A stretch of DNA of 64,000 nucleotides from CADCVT01 sp036389485 (GTDB lineage: Bacteria; Actinomycetota; Thermoleophilia; Solirubrobacterales; Solirubrobacteraceae), in contig DASVPR010000040.1 in NCBI GenBank assembly GCA_036389485.1, positions 1 to 64,000 on the forward strand. Direction: 5' to 3'. The position numbers and the translations under genes are program-made. Below are positions 50,802 to 58,369 of this stretch, piece by piece. Numbering within the stretch: the first letter of the stretch is position 1; each line of letters begins with the position of its first letter. The notes beneath the pieces were generated by a model that ran no database searches, was not told where the DNA came from, and worked only from the letters and a program-made list of their open reading frames with translations.

Positions 50802-52472
50802 ATGCAGGCGATCACCGTCGCGATCGGCCCCGCCGGGATCTCGTTCTTCGGGCAGACGCTGCTGGCGAGCGATCTCGTGGGCACGCTCTCCAGGCTCGCC
50901 CCGCCGAACCGCGGGATCGACGCACCGGACTTCAAGACGACCGGGGCGGGCTTCAGCGACCAGTACTCCCGCATCCACATCGACCTGTCGAACGGGAGCT
51001 TCAGCGGCTTTGCCCCGGTCTACCACGAGCTCGCGCAGCAGGCCGGCGGGAAGTTCCAGGTCGGGCTCTCGGCGTCGAACTTCAACGCGAACTACAGCTG
51101 GAACGAGACCTGGCACGAGTACTTCTGCATCTACCAGAAGTTCGGGCACTGCACGAACGACGACAAGCGCGGCGGGCCGTTCGCGTACGGCCCGCACTTC
51201 GGCGGGCTCGACGTCAAGGTGGTGCTCGGGTTCAGGTACGACCAGCCGTCGAACGCGTACGCGGTCGACGTCGTGAGCACGAACGCGAACGCCTCGGGGA
51301 TCGCGCCGAACGTCCCTGCCGCCAGCGTGATTCAGAACGAGGACCAGCAGTGCTTCTCCAGCCACGTCTCCGACGCCACGGCGGGGGCGGTCGCGTCGAT
51401 CGACTTCGGCAGGCCGATCGCGGCGCTGTTCGGCCCGCTGTTCAAGTCGATCCCGGCGAGCGGGCACGTGACGCCGGACATCACCTACGACTTCGCGGTC
51501 GGGGACGCCGGGCTCACGTTCCCCGGCGACCACGGCCTCGCGGTCGGGGTCACCGGCGCGGTCACGTACAAGGGCGAGAAGTACCCGGGCAAGCCGCCGG
51601 CGGCGCTGCCGGTGCCGCCGGTCCCCACCGACGCGAACCACCTGCGGACGTACGTGTCGAGCTACGAGTTCGACGCGCTGAACTGGGCGTTCGCCCGCGC
51701 GGGGCTGCTGACGTACACGGTCACGCCGCACGACGTCCCGGACGCGGACCTGCTCAAGACCAAGACGTACGCGTCCAGGATCTCGGCGTTCAAGCAGTAC
51801 GGGAACTCCGCCATGCACGCGGTCGTCAGCCCGCGACAGCCGCCGACGACGTCGTTCCAGATGGTGTGGGAGTTCGGCGCGGCGGCGATGGCGGACCTCA
51901 AGCAGCGCCTCCCGACGACCGTCTACGCAAAGCTCGGCGGCGTCGACGGCGACAACTACGTCTCGCAGGCGGACCTCGAGAGCGACCTCACGGACGCCGG
52001 CGTCGACCAGCAGTGGTTCGCCACGATCGAGCGCGCGGCGCAGGTCATGGGCATGGTCGTCAAGCACGACCTGCAGCTCAAGCTCGTCATCGAGTACGGC
52101 GACGCGCCGCAGCCCGAGATCGTGTTCGACCTGGTGCGCACGGACGTGCTCCAGAACCTGTCGCTCGGGGAGAGCGGCGGGGCGCAGACGCTGAAGTTCG
52201 ACTTCAAGCGGGTCGCGGCGGACGCGAAGCTCGTGTCCACCACCGTCCCGAAGTTCGACAAGGCGGACTTCGGGGACACGATCTGGCCGAACGTGGGCGA
52301 GCCGGCGTACGACAAGCTGCTCACCGACATCGGGACCGGGACCGGCGTGCCGCTGCCGATCATGCAGGGGTTCAAGTTCCTGTTCGAGCACGCGCAGGTC
52401 AGCGTGCAGGACGGGTACGTCTCGGTGCTCGCCCAGGTGAAGTTCGACCGGGCGGCGTCGCCGCTCCCCTGA
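50802..52472 (+). CDS. TULIP superfamily (BPI/LBP/CETP-like) lipid-binding protein, bacterial
   Basis: The protein is 556 residues, starting ten bases after the 1295-aa gene, with GAGGAG upstream. Its text resembles eukaryotic BPI/LBP. The first half has SRIHIDLSNGSFSGFAPVYH and a GVTGAVTYKGEKYPG strand. The second half has YEFDALNWAFARAGLLTYTV (compare the N-to-A-L-x-x-xx-AG-L helix of the BPI C-domain) and PEIVFDLVRTDVLQNLSLGE. Near the end is GVPLPIMQGFKFLFEHAQVS, like the GFPLP...L closing segment of BPI. The protein should form an elongated lipid-binding tube. Bacterial TULIP proteins include the OrfX/P47 proteins of botulinum toxin clusters. No signal peptide is evident. This assignment is by eye and needs a structure-based search. 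Confidence 0.6.
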   Translation: MQAITVAIGPAGISFFGQTLLASDLVGTLSRLAPPNRGIDAPDFKTTGAGFSDQYSRIHIDLSNGSFSGFAPVYHELAQQAGGKFQVGLSASNFNANYSWNETWHEYFCIYQKFGHCTNDDKRGGPFAYGPHFGGLDVKVVLGFRYDQPSNAYAVDVVSTNANASGIAPNVPAASVIQNEDQQCFSSHVSDATAGAVASIDFGRPIAALFGPLFKSIPASGHVTPDITYDFAVGDAGLTFPGDHGLAVGVTGAVTYKGEKYPGKPPAALPVPPVPTDANHLRTYVSSYEFDALNWAFARAGLLTYTVTPHDVPDADLLKTKTYASRISAFKQYGNSAMHAVVSPRQPPTTSFQMVWEFGAAAMADLKQRLPTTVYAKLGGVDGDNYVSQADLESDLTDAGVDQQWFATIERAAQVMGMVVKHDLQLKLVIEYGDAPQPEIVFDLVRTDVLQNLSLGESGGAQTLKFDFKRVAADAKLVSTTVPKFDKADFGDTIWPNVGEPAYDKLLTDIGTGTGVPLPIMQGFKFLFEHAQVSVQDGYVSVLAQVKFDRAASPLP

Positions 52473-54769
52473 TGGCCGCCGGGCCGGGCCGCTTCGCCGG
52501 CAAGCTCGCCTTCGGGTCCGTCAGCGGCGGGCGCTACGTCACCGCGTGGACGCCGCCGAAGGCCGCGCCGGGCGCGGAGAAGCAGGCGTACGCGGGCATG
52601 GCGGCCACGTCGGTGGGCCCGCGCGAGCGCTGCATCATGTACGCGCAGGACGACCGCACGTTCCGCGTCCAGCTCGGGTCGCTCGAGTGGATCGGGCTGA
52701 AGGAGAGCCTCGGGTGGCTCGTGCTGACGCCCGACTTCGCGCAGGCCGTGCCCGTGACGTTCTCGGGCAGCCCGTTCGGGCAGCGGATGCAGGTGAGGAC
52801 CTCCGACGGCTTCGCCACCGTCGTCTACACGGTCGGGGGCACGTCGCCGATCCTGACCGTCAACGCCGCGGACGACACCTTCGACGCGTTCGCGCCGGCC
52901 GCGGTGACGCCGTCGCTGGACGCGATCCTCGCGGCGAAGGGGTGCGTGGGCGGGGACCTCGACGGGGTCTTCCTGAGCGGCGACCTCTCCGGCGTCGACT
53001 TCAGCGGCGCGTCGTTCGCCGGGGCGACGCTCGACGGCGTGGTCCTGGGGAGCGGGTCCCGGCTGACCGGGGCGAAGCTCCCGCACGCCACGCTGTCGGC
53101 CGTCCGGTGCGACGGCGCGGTGCTCGACGGCGCCGATCTGACCGGCGCGACGCTCGACGGGCTGGCGTGGGGCCGCCCCGCCAGCGCCAAGCGCATCGTG
53201 CTGACCGGCTGCTCGGCGCGCGATGCCGTCCTCGGGACCGAGCGGCAGCCCGGCGTCGACTGCACCGAGGCGAAGCTCGGCGCCGGCGACTTCACCGGCG
53301 CCGACCTGCGCAACCTCGTGCTCACCGGCGCGGAGGCCGGCGGCGCGATCCTGTCGCGCGCGCGGCTCGACGGCGCCGCGCTCGACCGCGCCGGGTTGAA
53401 GGGCGCGGTCGCCGTCGGCGCGAGCCTGCGCGGCGCGACGCTGACGGCGGTCGCGGCGCAGGGGGCCTCGCTGGTGCGCGCCGACCTGTCCGGCGCGGAC
53501 CTCACGCGGGCGGAGCTGGGCGCCAACGCGTACCTGCTCTCGCTGGCCGCGACGTTCGGGGGCGAGCTCGACCGGTTCCGGTACCCGCAGCCCGGCCTCC
53601 TCCGCGAGCTGTCGGGCCGCGGCGTGACGCTGTCGGGCGAGGATCCGGTGACCGTCGTCGAGAAGGGGCGGCGGTGGGAGATCGCGGACGCGGCCGGAAC
53701 CTACGTGCTCGCTGTGAACGCCGCCGGCACGATCGACGTCTTCCTGGGCGGCCAGGCGCCGGCGACGCTCGCCGGGGCGACGCTGCAGGGCACGAAGGCG
53801 CCGGGCGCGGGGCTCGCGGGCGTCGACCTCCGGGGCGTGCACTGCGACGGCACGCCCGCGGCGCTCGACCACGCCGACCTCGGCGGGGCCGTCCTCGCCG
53901 GCAGCCTGCTGACCGGCACCGACTTCACCCAGGCGCACCTCTCCGGCGCGGACCTGAGCGCGTGCGTCCTGATCCAGGCGCGGTTCGCCCGGTGCGCGGT
54001 CGGGCCGGGCGCCGGCGGCCAGGCGTTCTCGCTCGAGGGCTCGCTCGTGCAGGGGGCCGACTTCAGCGACTCGACGTTGAAGGGCGCGCTGCTGGTGGAC
54101 GCGGCCGTCGCGACGGTCAGGGGGACGCCGCTCTTCGTCCTGCCCTCGACCGATCAGCAGTACCTCACGGCCTCCGGGCTCGCGACGCTCGCGCCGAAGT
54201 TCACCGCCCGCGGCTACCCGCTCGGGAGCGGGGCGACGGTATCCGCCGTCAAGGCCTGGCTGCTCGACAACGCGGCGGACACGCAGTCCGCGTCGCCCCG
54301 TTCGTACCGCGTGCAGCCGGTCACGAACGGGCTGCGGGTCTCCGACGGGAAGTCCGGTCAGGTGCTGTTCCAGCTGCCGTCGGCGAGCGCGCGGTTCCTC
54401 TCGGGCACGACCGCGCCCGCGGGCCTCGTGACGGCCTTCGCCCAGGCCAGCCAGGGCGCGTACACGCTCGCGAGCGGCGCCCCGATCACCCCGCAGACGT
54501 ACTGGGAGATCCGGCCGGGCGACGACGCGCGGCGGATCGCTGCCGCGTCCTACCGGCCGATCCGGGTGTACGCGACGCCGGAGCGCCTCGAGGTCTACGG
54601 GTGCGTGCTCGCGCTGCTCCGCGACTGGCCGAAGTCCCCGCCGCTGGCGTTCGGCGCGACGCAGGGGCTCGACGGCGCGCTCGACGCCACGTCGCTCGGC
54701 CCGAGCGCCTACCCCCGGTCGCTCGTCGACCGCGGCGCGCTCGACTGGGTCTCGTTCCTCACCGCGTAA
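52472..54769 (+). CDS. Large pentapeptide-repeat protein with interspersed shared modules
   Basis: The protein is 765 residues, with its ATG overlapping the TULIP stop codon by one base. Residues 1-150 form a beta-rich N-terminal domain. Pentapeptide repeats of the A(D/N)LxG type run from about 160 to 365 and 430 to 560 (for example GDLSGVDFSGASFAGATLDG and DLTRAEL), forming right-handed quadrilateral helices. Between and after them lie units such as LLRELSGRGVTLSGEDPVTV with VVEKGRRWEIAD (about 376-425), and a second unit, KFTARGYPLGSGATVSAVK (about 570-630). Similar units end the 1295-aa protein. The C-terminus has YWEIRPGDDARRI and RVYATPERLEVYG. There is no signal peptide. The function is unknown. 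Confidence 0.85.
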   Translation: MAAGPGRFAGKLAFGSVSGGRYVTAWTPPKAAPGAEKQAYAGMAATSVGPRERCIMYAQDDRTFRVQLGSLEWIGLKESLGWLVLTPDFAQAVPVTFSGSPFGQRMQVRTSDGFATVVYTVGGTSPILTVNAADDTFDAFAPAAVTPSLDAILAAKGCVGGDLDGVFLSGDLSGVDFSGASFAGATLDGVVLGSGSRLTGAKLPHATLSAVRCDGAVLDGADLTGATLDGLAWGRPASAKRIVLTGCSARDAVLGTERQPGVDCTEAKLGAGDFTGADLRNLVLTGAEAGGAILSRARLDGAALDRAGLKGAVAVGASLRGATLTAVAAQGASLVRADLSGADLTRAELGANAYLLSLAATFGGELDRFRYPQPGLLRELSGRGVTLSGEDPVTVVEKGRRWEIADAAGTYVLAVNAAGTIDVFLGGQAPATLAGATLQGTKAPGAGLAGVDLRGVHCDGTPAALDHADLGGAVLAGSLLTGTDFTQAHLSGADLSACVLIQARFARCAVGPGAGGQAFSLEGSLVQGADFSDSTLKGALLVDAAVATVRGTPLFVLPSTDQQYLTASGLATLAPKFTARGYPLGSGATVSAVKAWLLDNAADTQSASPRSYRVQPVTNGLRVSDGKSGQVLFQLPSASARFLSGTTAPAGLVTAFAQASQGAYTLASGAPITPQTYWEIRPGDDARRIAAASYRPIRVYATPERLEVYGCVLALLRDWPKSPPLAFGATQGLDGALDATSLGPSAYPRSLVDRGALDWVSFLTA

Positions 54770-54783
54770 CACCCGAAATCAGT

Positions 54784-55503
54784 ATGTTCGGAGCCGTGTC
54801 CGCGCCCGGCACCCGGCGACGCGGGAGCCACCAGCTGCCGCCCGGGCGGCACGGGTTGTCGCCGAGCTTCGTCGCGAGCAACCAGCGCGAGCGGATCATG
54901 GCGGCGTTGGCCGAGACCGTCTCAGAGCGCGGCTACACCGATCTCACCGTCGAGGACATCATCGCGCGCGCGGGCGTCTCCCGGCGCACGTTCTACGACC
55001 AGTTCGCCAACAAGCAGGAGGCGTTCCTCGCGGCGTACGACGAGGTCACCCAGCAGCTGATGACGAACATCGGCGTCGCGCAGAGCTCCGCGACCGACTT
55101 CGCCGAGGGCGTGGAGCGGGCGCTCGAGGCGTTCCTCTACTACCTCGCCGTCGAGCCCGCGTTCGCACACATGTGCATCGTCGACGCGCTCGGCGCCGGG
55201 CCCGCGGCGATCGACCGGCGCAACACGATCCTCCGCGTCTTCATGGCCCTCTTCGACCGGGCGGCGGAGACGCTGGGCGAGCGCCCGCCGCCGCTGACCA
55301 GCGAGACCGTCGTCAACGCAATCCACGGCGTCGTGTACGCGCGGATCGCCGACGACCGGACCGACGAGCTGCCGGCGCTCCTCCCCGACCTGCTCTATGC
55401 CTCGCTGCTGCCCTACCTCGGCGAGCGCGCGGCGGCACAGGCGCAGCAGCGCGCCGCCGAGCCGCGCATCAGGGCCGAGACGGACGGCGCCGCGACGCCC
55501 TGA
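54784..55503 (+). CDS. TetR family regulator with a basic N-terminal extension
   Basis: The protein is 239 residues from the ATG at 54784; a GTG at 54796 is an alternative. An N-terminal Arg-rich tail of about 30 residues (RRRGSHQLPPGRHGLSPSFV) precedes the helix-turn-helix (RERIMAALAETVSERGYTDL, TVEDIIARAGVSRRTFYDQF). The C-terminal ligand domain ends with an Ala/Gln-rich tail. The start is only 14 bases after the pentapeptide gene, so it may be the fourth gene of that operon and regulate it. Its 3' end overlaps the convergent 966-aa gene by 35 bases. Confidence 0.9.
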   Translation: MFGAVSAPGTRRRGSHQLPPGRHGLSPSFVASNQRERIMAALAETVSERGYTDLTVEDIIARAGVSRRTFYDQFANKQEAFLAAYDEVTQQLMTNIGVAQSSATDFAEGVERALEAFLYYLAVEPAFAHMCIVDALGAGPAAIDRRNTILRVFMALFDRAAETLGERPPPLTSETVVNAIHGVVYARIADDRTDELPALLPDLLYASLLPYLGERAAAQAQQRAAEPRIRAETDGAATP

Positions 55504-58369
55504 CCCGGAAGGTCGCGACGGTCCGGAGCGTCGAGGCGCGCTCGCCCGTGCCCGCCGCGGGACGGAACCCGATGCGCAGCGGCACGCGGAGCCGCCCCAG
55601 CCGGCGCGCCCTCCGAGCTCCGCGCCGCGTCAGCGTCGCGCCGATCCGCGCCACGCCCGCGGCGCGCACGGTGCTGCGGGCGGGTCGCACGCCCCGGCCC
55701 CGCAGGCTGAGCGTCCCGGGGCCGGGGAGCCCGGCCACGGTCACCACCGCGCGCCGCCCGCGCACGACGGTCCGCACGATCCGCGGCGAGCATCCCGCCA
55801 CGGCGATCCGCGTGTCCTGCTCGAAGACCTTCCCGCTCTGCGCGACGATCCGGGTCGGCGCGACGAGCGGCTCGTCGCACAGGCCGCCGCTCGCCGCCAG
55901 CGCCGAGTTCGGCCCCATCGGGAGGTCGAGCGTGAAGTCGAGGATCGGCACGTCGGGGATGTCGTCGAAGGTCGCCGTCAGCCGGCCGTCGACCAGCTCG
56001 ATCCGGCCGGTCACCGGCACCACCAGCCCGCCGCCCTCCAGCCGCGCCGCGGGGGTCGGCAGGGCGCTCCCGCTCTCCACGAGGTAGGCCGGGCCGCGCA
56101 GCGGCTCGTCCAGGATCGCGGTCACCACTCGCGCTGTCCCGACGCGCGACGCCTCGGGGCAGGCGTTCGCGGCGTGCTGCGCCGGCTTGCACGCGTTGCC
56201 CACCGTGCTCAGGCGAGCGCTCAGCGCGCGCGGAAGCGTCATCCGCACCGTCCGCAGGTTCGCGTCGCCGCGGCGGCCCGCGACGGAGACCCGCAGCGCG
56301 GCGCCGCCGGTCGCCGAGCTGCCGTCGCTCACGGCGGTGAAGCGCGGCGCGAACGGCAGCCCGTCGCACCCGCCGACCTGGAAGCGCCTGCCGACCGGCG
56401 CCGCGGCGCCGTCGACCGCGACGACCGTGGCCGCGACCCGCTGCTCGTCACAGCTCGTGGGGTTCCTCATGAACCCGGGGCGGTCGAGCGACAGCTCGAT
56501 CTCGCGCAGGCGCAGCGGGATCCCGCCGAGGATCGACGGGAACGGCTCGGTGTCGACGACGAGCGAGCCGTCCGGGCGCACGCGCAGCGCGCCGCGGACG
56601 ACGACGGTCCCGAGGTCGTACGGCCCCGCCAGCGCGCGCACGACGAACGCGAGCCCCATCGGCGCGCCGCCCGAGCCCTGCGTCAGGTACACGCTGCCGG
56701 GCAGGCGGAACGGCGCCGGCCCCGACCCCGCGGCCACCGTCATCGTCCCGATCCGGCTCTCCTCGCCGCACGTCCCGGCGGCGGCCTCCTCGAGCCCGCA
56801 CAGCGGGAACCCGCGCACGTCGGCCAGGAGGCCGCGCGGCAGCTGGACGTCGCGCACGCCGGCGATCCCCGGCTGGCCGTCGCCGCGGGTGATGCGCATC
56901 ACGAACGGACTGCTCAGCCCGGCGACCGCGTCCACGACGCCGGCGCTGAACGCGGGTGCGAACGCGGCGCCGTCGCACCCGTCGACGACGAGGTCGTCGC
57001 TCGGCGTGGCCGTCTGCCCGCCCCACGACGTCATCTCGGTCGTCGTCGTGTACGTCCCGCAGCTCTGCGGCGTCGCGAGCAGCGCCTGCGGCCCGCCCTT
57101 CAGGTGCAGCCGCAAGCGGGTGAACGGCTGCTGCGGCGCGTCCACGAACCGCGTCGTGAGCTGCCCGTTCGCCGGGTCGACGCTCAGCTCACCGACCAGC
57201 CGGATGTCGACGCCCGCGCCGGACGCGCTCACGAACAGCCGGTACGGCGCGTCCGCGGTCGCGGAGCCCAGGTGGATCGGCCCGGTGAGCGGGACGGACA
57301 GCGCCGGCGTCTCGATCGTCACCTCGCCCACCTTCGACGCGGCGGGGCACGCCGCCGGGTCGGAGCACACCTCGAGCCCGTGCGCGGCGCCGGGCGAGAT
57401 CGACAGCCCCGCCGGGAGCCGCGTCACCGCCGACCGCAGGAGCGCGCCGCCCAGCGCGTCCGGGTCGGAGTCGTCCGGCAGCGTCACCTCGATGTCGACG
57501 CCGGTCGGGCTGTCCGCCCGCGTCGTCGCCGGCCGCACGTCGATCGCGGGCGCGAACGAGAGCTGGTCGCAGCCGGTGACCGGCGGCAGCGTGTCGGACG
57601 CCGTCAGCCACGTCGACGGGTCGTCCCACGAGCGGTAGGTGACGGTCGCCGTCCGCTCGCCCGCGCACTCCGACGGGTTCGTCAGGAACGGCCGCTCGGG
57701 CACGCCCGCCGGAGCGCCGGTCGGCTGACCGTCGCCCTTCTTCGCCCGGTCCGGGTCGTGCGAGGGATCGGCCGGGACGCCCCAGAGGACGATCTCGGCC
57801 CGCCGGAGGCCCATCACCTGCGAGATGCTGTGCATCGACGTGCGCAGGCCGTAGTCGCCGTCGGAGCGCACGTCGCCCTCCATCACGAGCCGCACGCCCG
57901 AGACGAACATGCCGAGGTCGGCGGGATGGCCCGGGCGCGGGACCAGGTTGTAGATCGGGACGTGGAACGGGCCCGCGGCCTCCGCGAGGTCGATGTGCGC
58001 GATCCCGAGCTGCGTGGAGGGATCGCACTGCGGCGAGGCGTCGTAGTCGAAGCTCGCGTTGAAGTCGCCCCACTCGCACTGCGGGAGGCTGCCCGGCGCG
58101 GCGAGGATGCCGCGCGGGAGGTCGACGACGAGGTCCTTGACGTCGCCGTCGGAGACCTGGCCGAGGTAGGGGTCGCTCTTCTCGTTGAACGCCAGCTCGA
58201 CCCGCAGGGAGTCAGGATGGGCGCCCGCCTGCGTCTCCGGCGTCGTGCCGTCCGCCTGCAGGGCCTCGACGGAGAAGCCGCCGGGCTGGAGGCCGAAGTC
58301 GGCGTGCGCCGGCGCCACCGAGACAGCGAGCGCGGCGGCGCACGCGAGGAGCGCGGCGCTCGCCCTCAT
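55469..58369 (-). CDS. Large secreted multi-domain beta-sandwich protein (second of a pair)
   Basis: The protein is 966 residues with signal peptide ALLACAAALAVSVAPAHAD. It holds several repeating beta domains: each begins with a strand set such as LAFNEKSDPYLGQVSDGD or MRITRGDGQPGIAGVRDVQL. Each ends with a Cys pair around CxxxxxxGxxxxxT-type text (for example PLCGLEEAAAGTCGEESRIG and AQHAANACPEASRVGTARVV). A basic C-terminal domain (VRTVVRGRRAVVTVAGLPGP) follows. I know of similar large exported proteins in Solirubrobacterales but no function. Its start overlaps the stop of the 715-aa gene (ATGA), so the two are produced together. The 3' end overlaps a TetR gene on the other strand. Confidence 0.88.
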   Translation of the reverse strand: MRASAALLACAAALAVSVAPAHADFGLQPGGFSVEALQADGTTPETQAGAHPDSLRVELAFNEKSDPYLGQVSDGDVKDLVVDLPRGILAAPGSLPQCEWGDFNASFDYDASPQCDPSTQLGIAHIDLAEAAGPFHVPIYNLVPRPGHPADLGMFVSGVRLVMEGDVRSDGDYGLRTSMHSISQVMGLRRAEIVLWGVPADPSHDPDRAKKGDGQPTGAPAGVPERPFLTNPSECAGERTATVTYRSWDDPSTWLTASDTLPPVTGCDQLSFAPAIDVRPATTRADSPTGVDIEVTLPDDSDPDALGGALLRSAVTRLPAGLSISPGAAHGLEVCSDPAACPAASKVGEVTIETPALSVPLTGPIHLGSATADAPYRLFVSASGAGVDIRLVGELSVDPANGQLTTRFVDAPQQPFTRLRLHLKGGPQALLATPQSCGTYTTTTEMTSWGGQTATPSDDLVVDGCDGAAFAPAFSAGVVDAVAGLSSPFVMRITRGDGQPGIAGVRDVQLPRGLLADVRGFPLCGLEEAAAGTCGEESRIGTMTVAAGSGPAPFRLPGSVYLTQGSGGAPMGLAFVVRALAGPYDLGTVVVRGALRVRPDGSLVVDTEPFPSILGGIPLRLREIELSLDRPGFMRNPTSCDEQRVAATVVAVDGAAAPVGRRFQVGGCDGLPFAPRFTAVSDGSSATGGAALRVSVAGRRGDANLRTVRMTLPRALSARLSTVGNACKPAQHAANACPEASRVGTARVVTAILDEPLRGPAYLVESGSALPTPAARLEGGGLVVPVTGRIELVDGRLTATFDDIPDVPILDFTLDLPMGPNSALAASGGLCDEPLVAPTRIVAQSGKVFEQDTRIAVAGCSPRIVRTVVRGRRAVVTVAGLPGPGTLSLRGRGVRPARSTVRAAGVARIGATLTRRGARRARRLGRLRVPLRIGFRPAAGTGERASTLRTVATFRVRASRRRPSRP

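Noticed and set aside
44711..50980. A 2089-codon minus-strand open frame opposite the PD40 and 1295-aa genes
   Set aside because: It spans a strong terminator and promoter of the plus-strand genes and shows no conserved motif.
46904..54769. The TULIP operon considered as a prophage or contractile injection system
   Set aside because: No tail sheath, baseplate, spike, tube or AAA ATPase gene is present, and base composition matches the surroundings.
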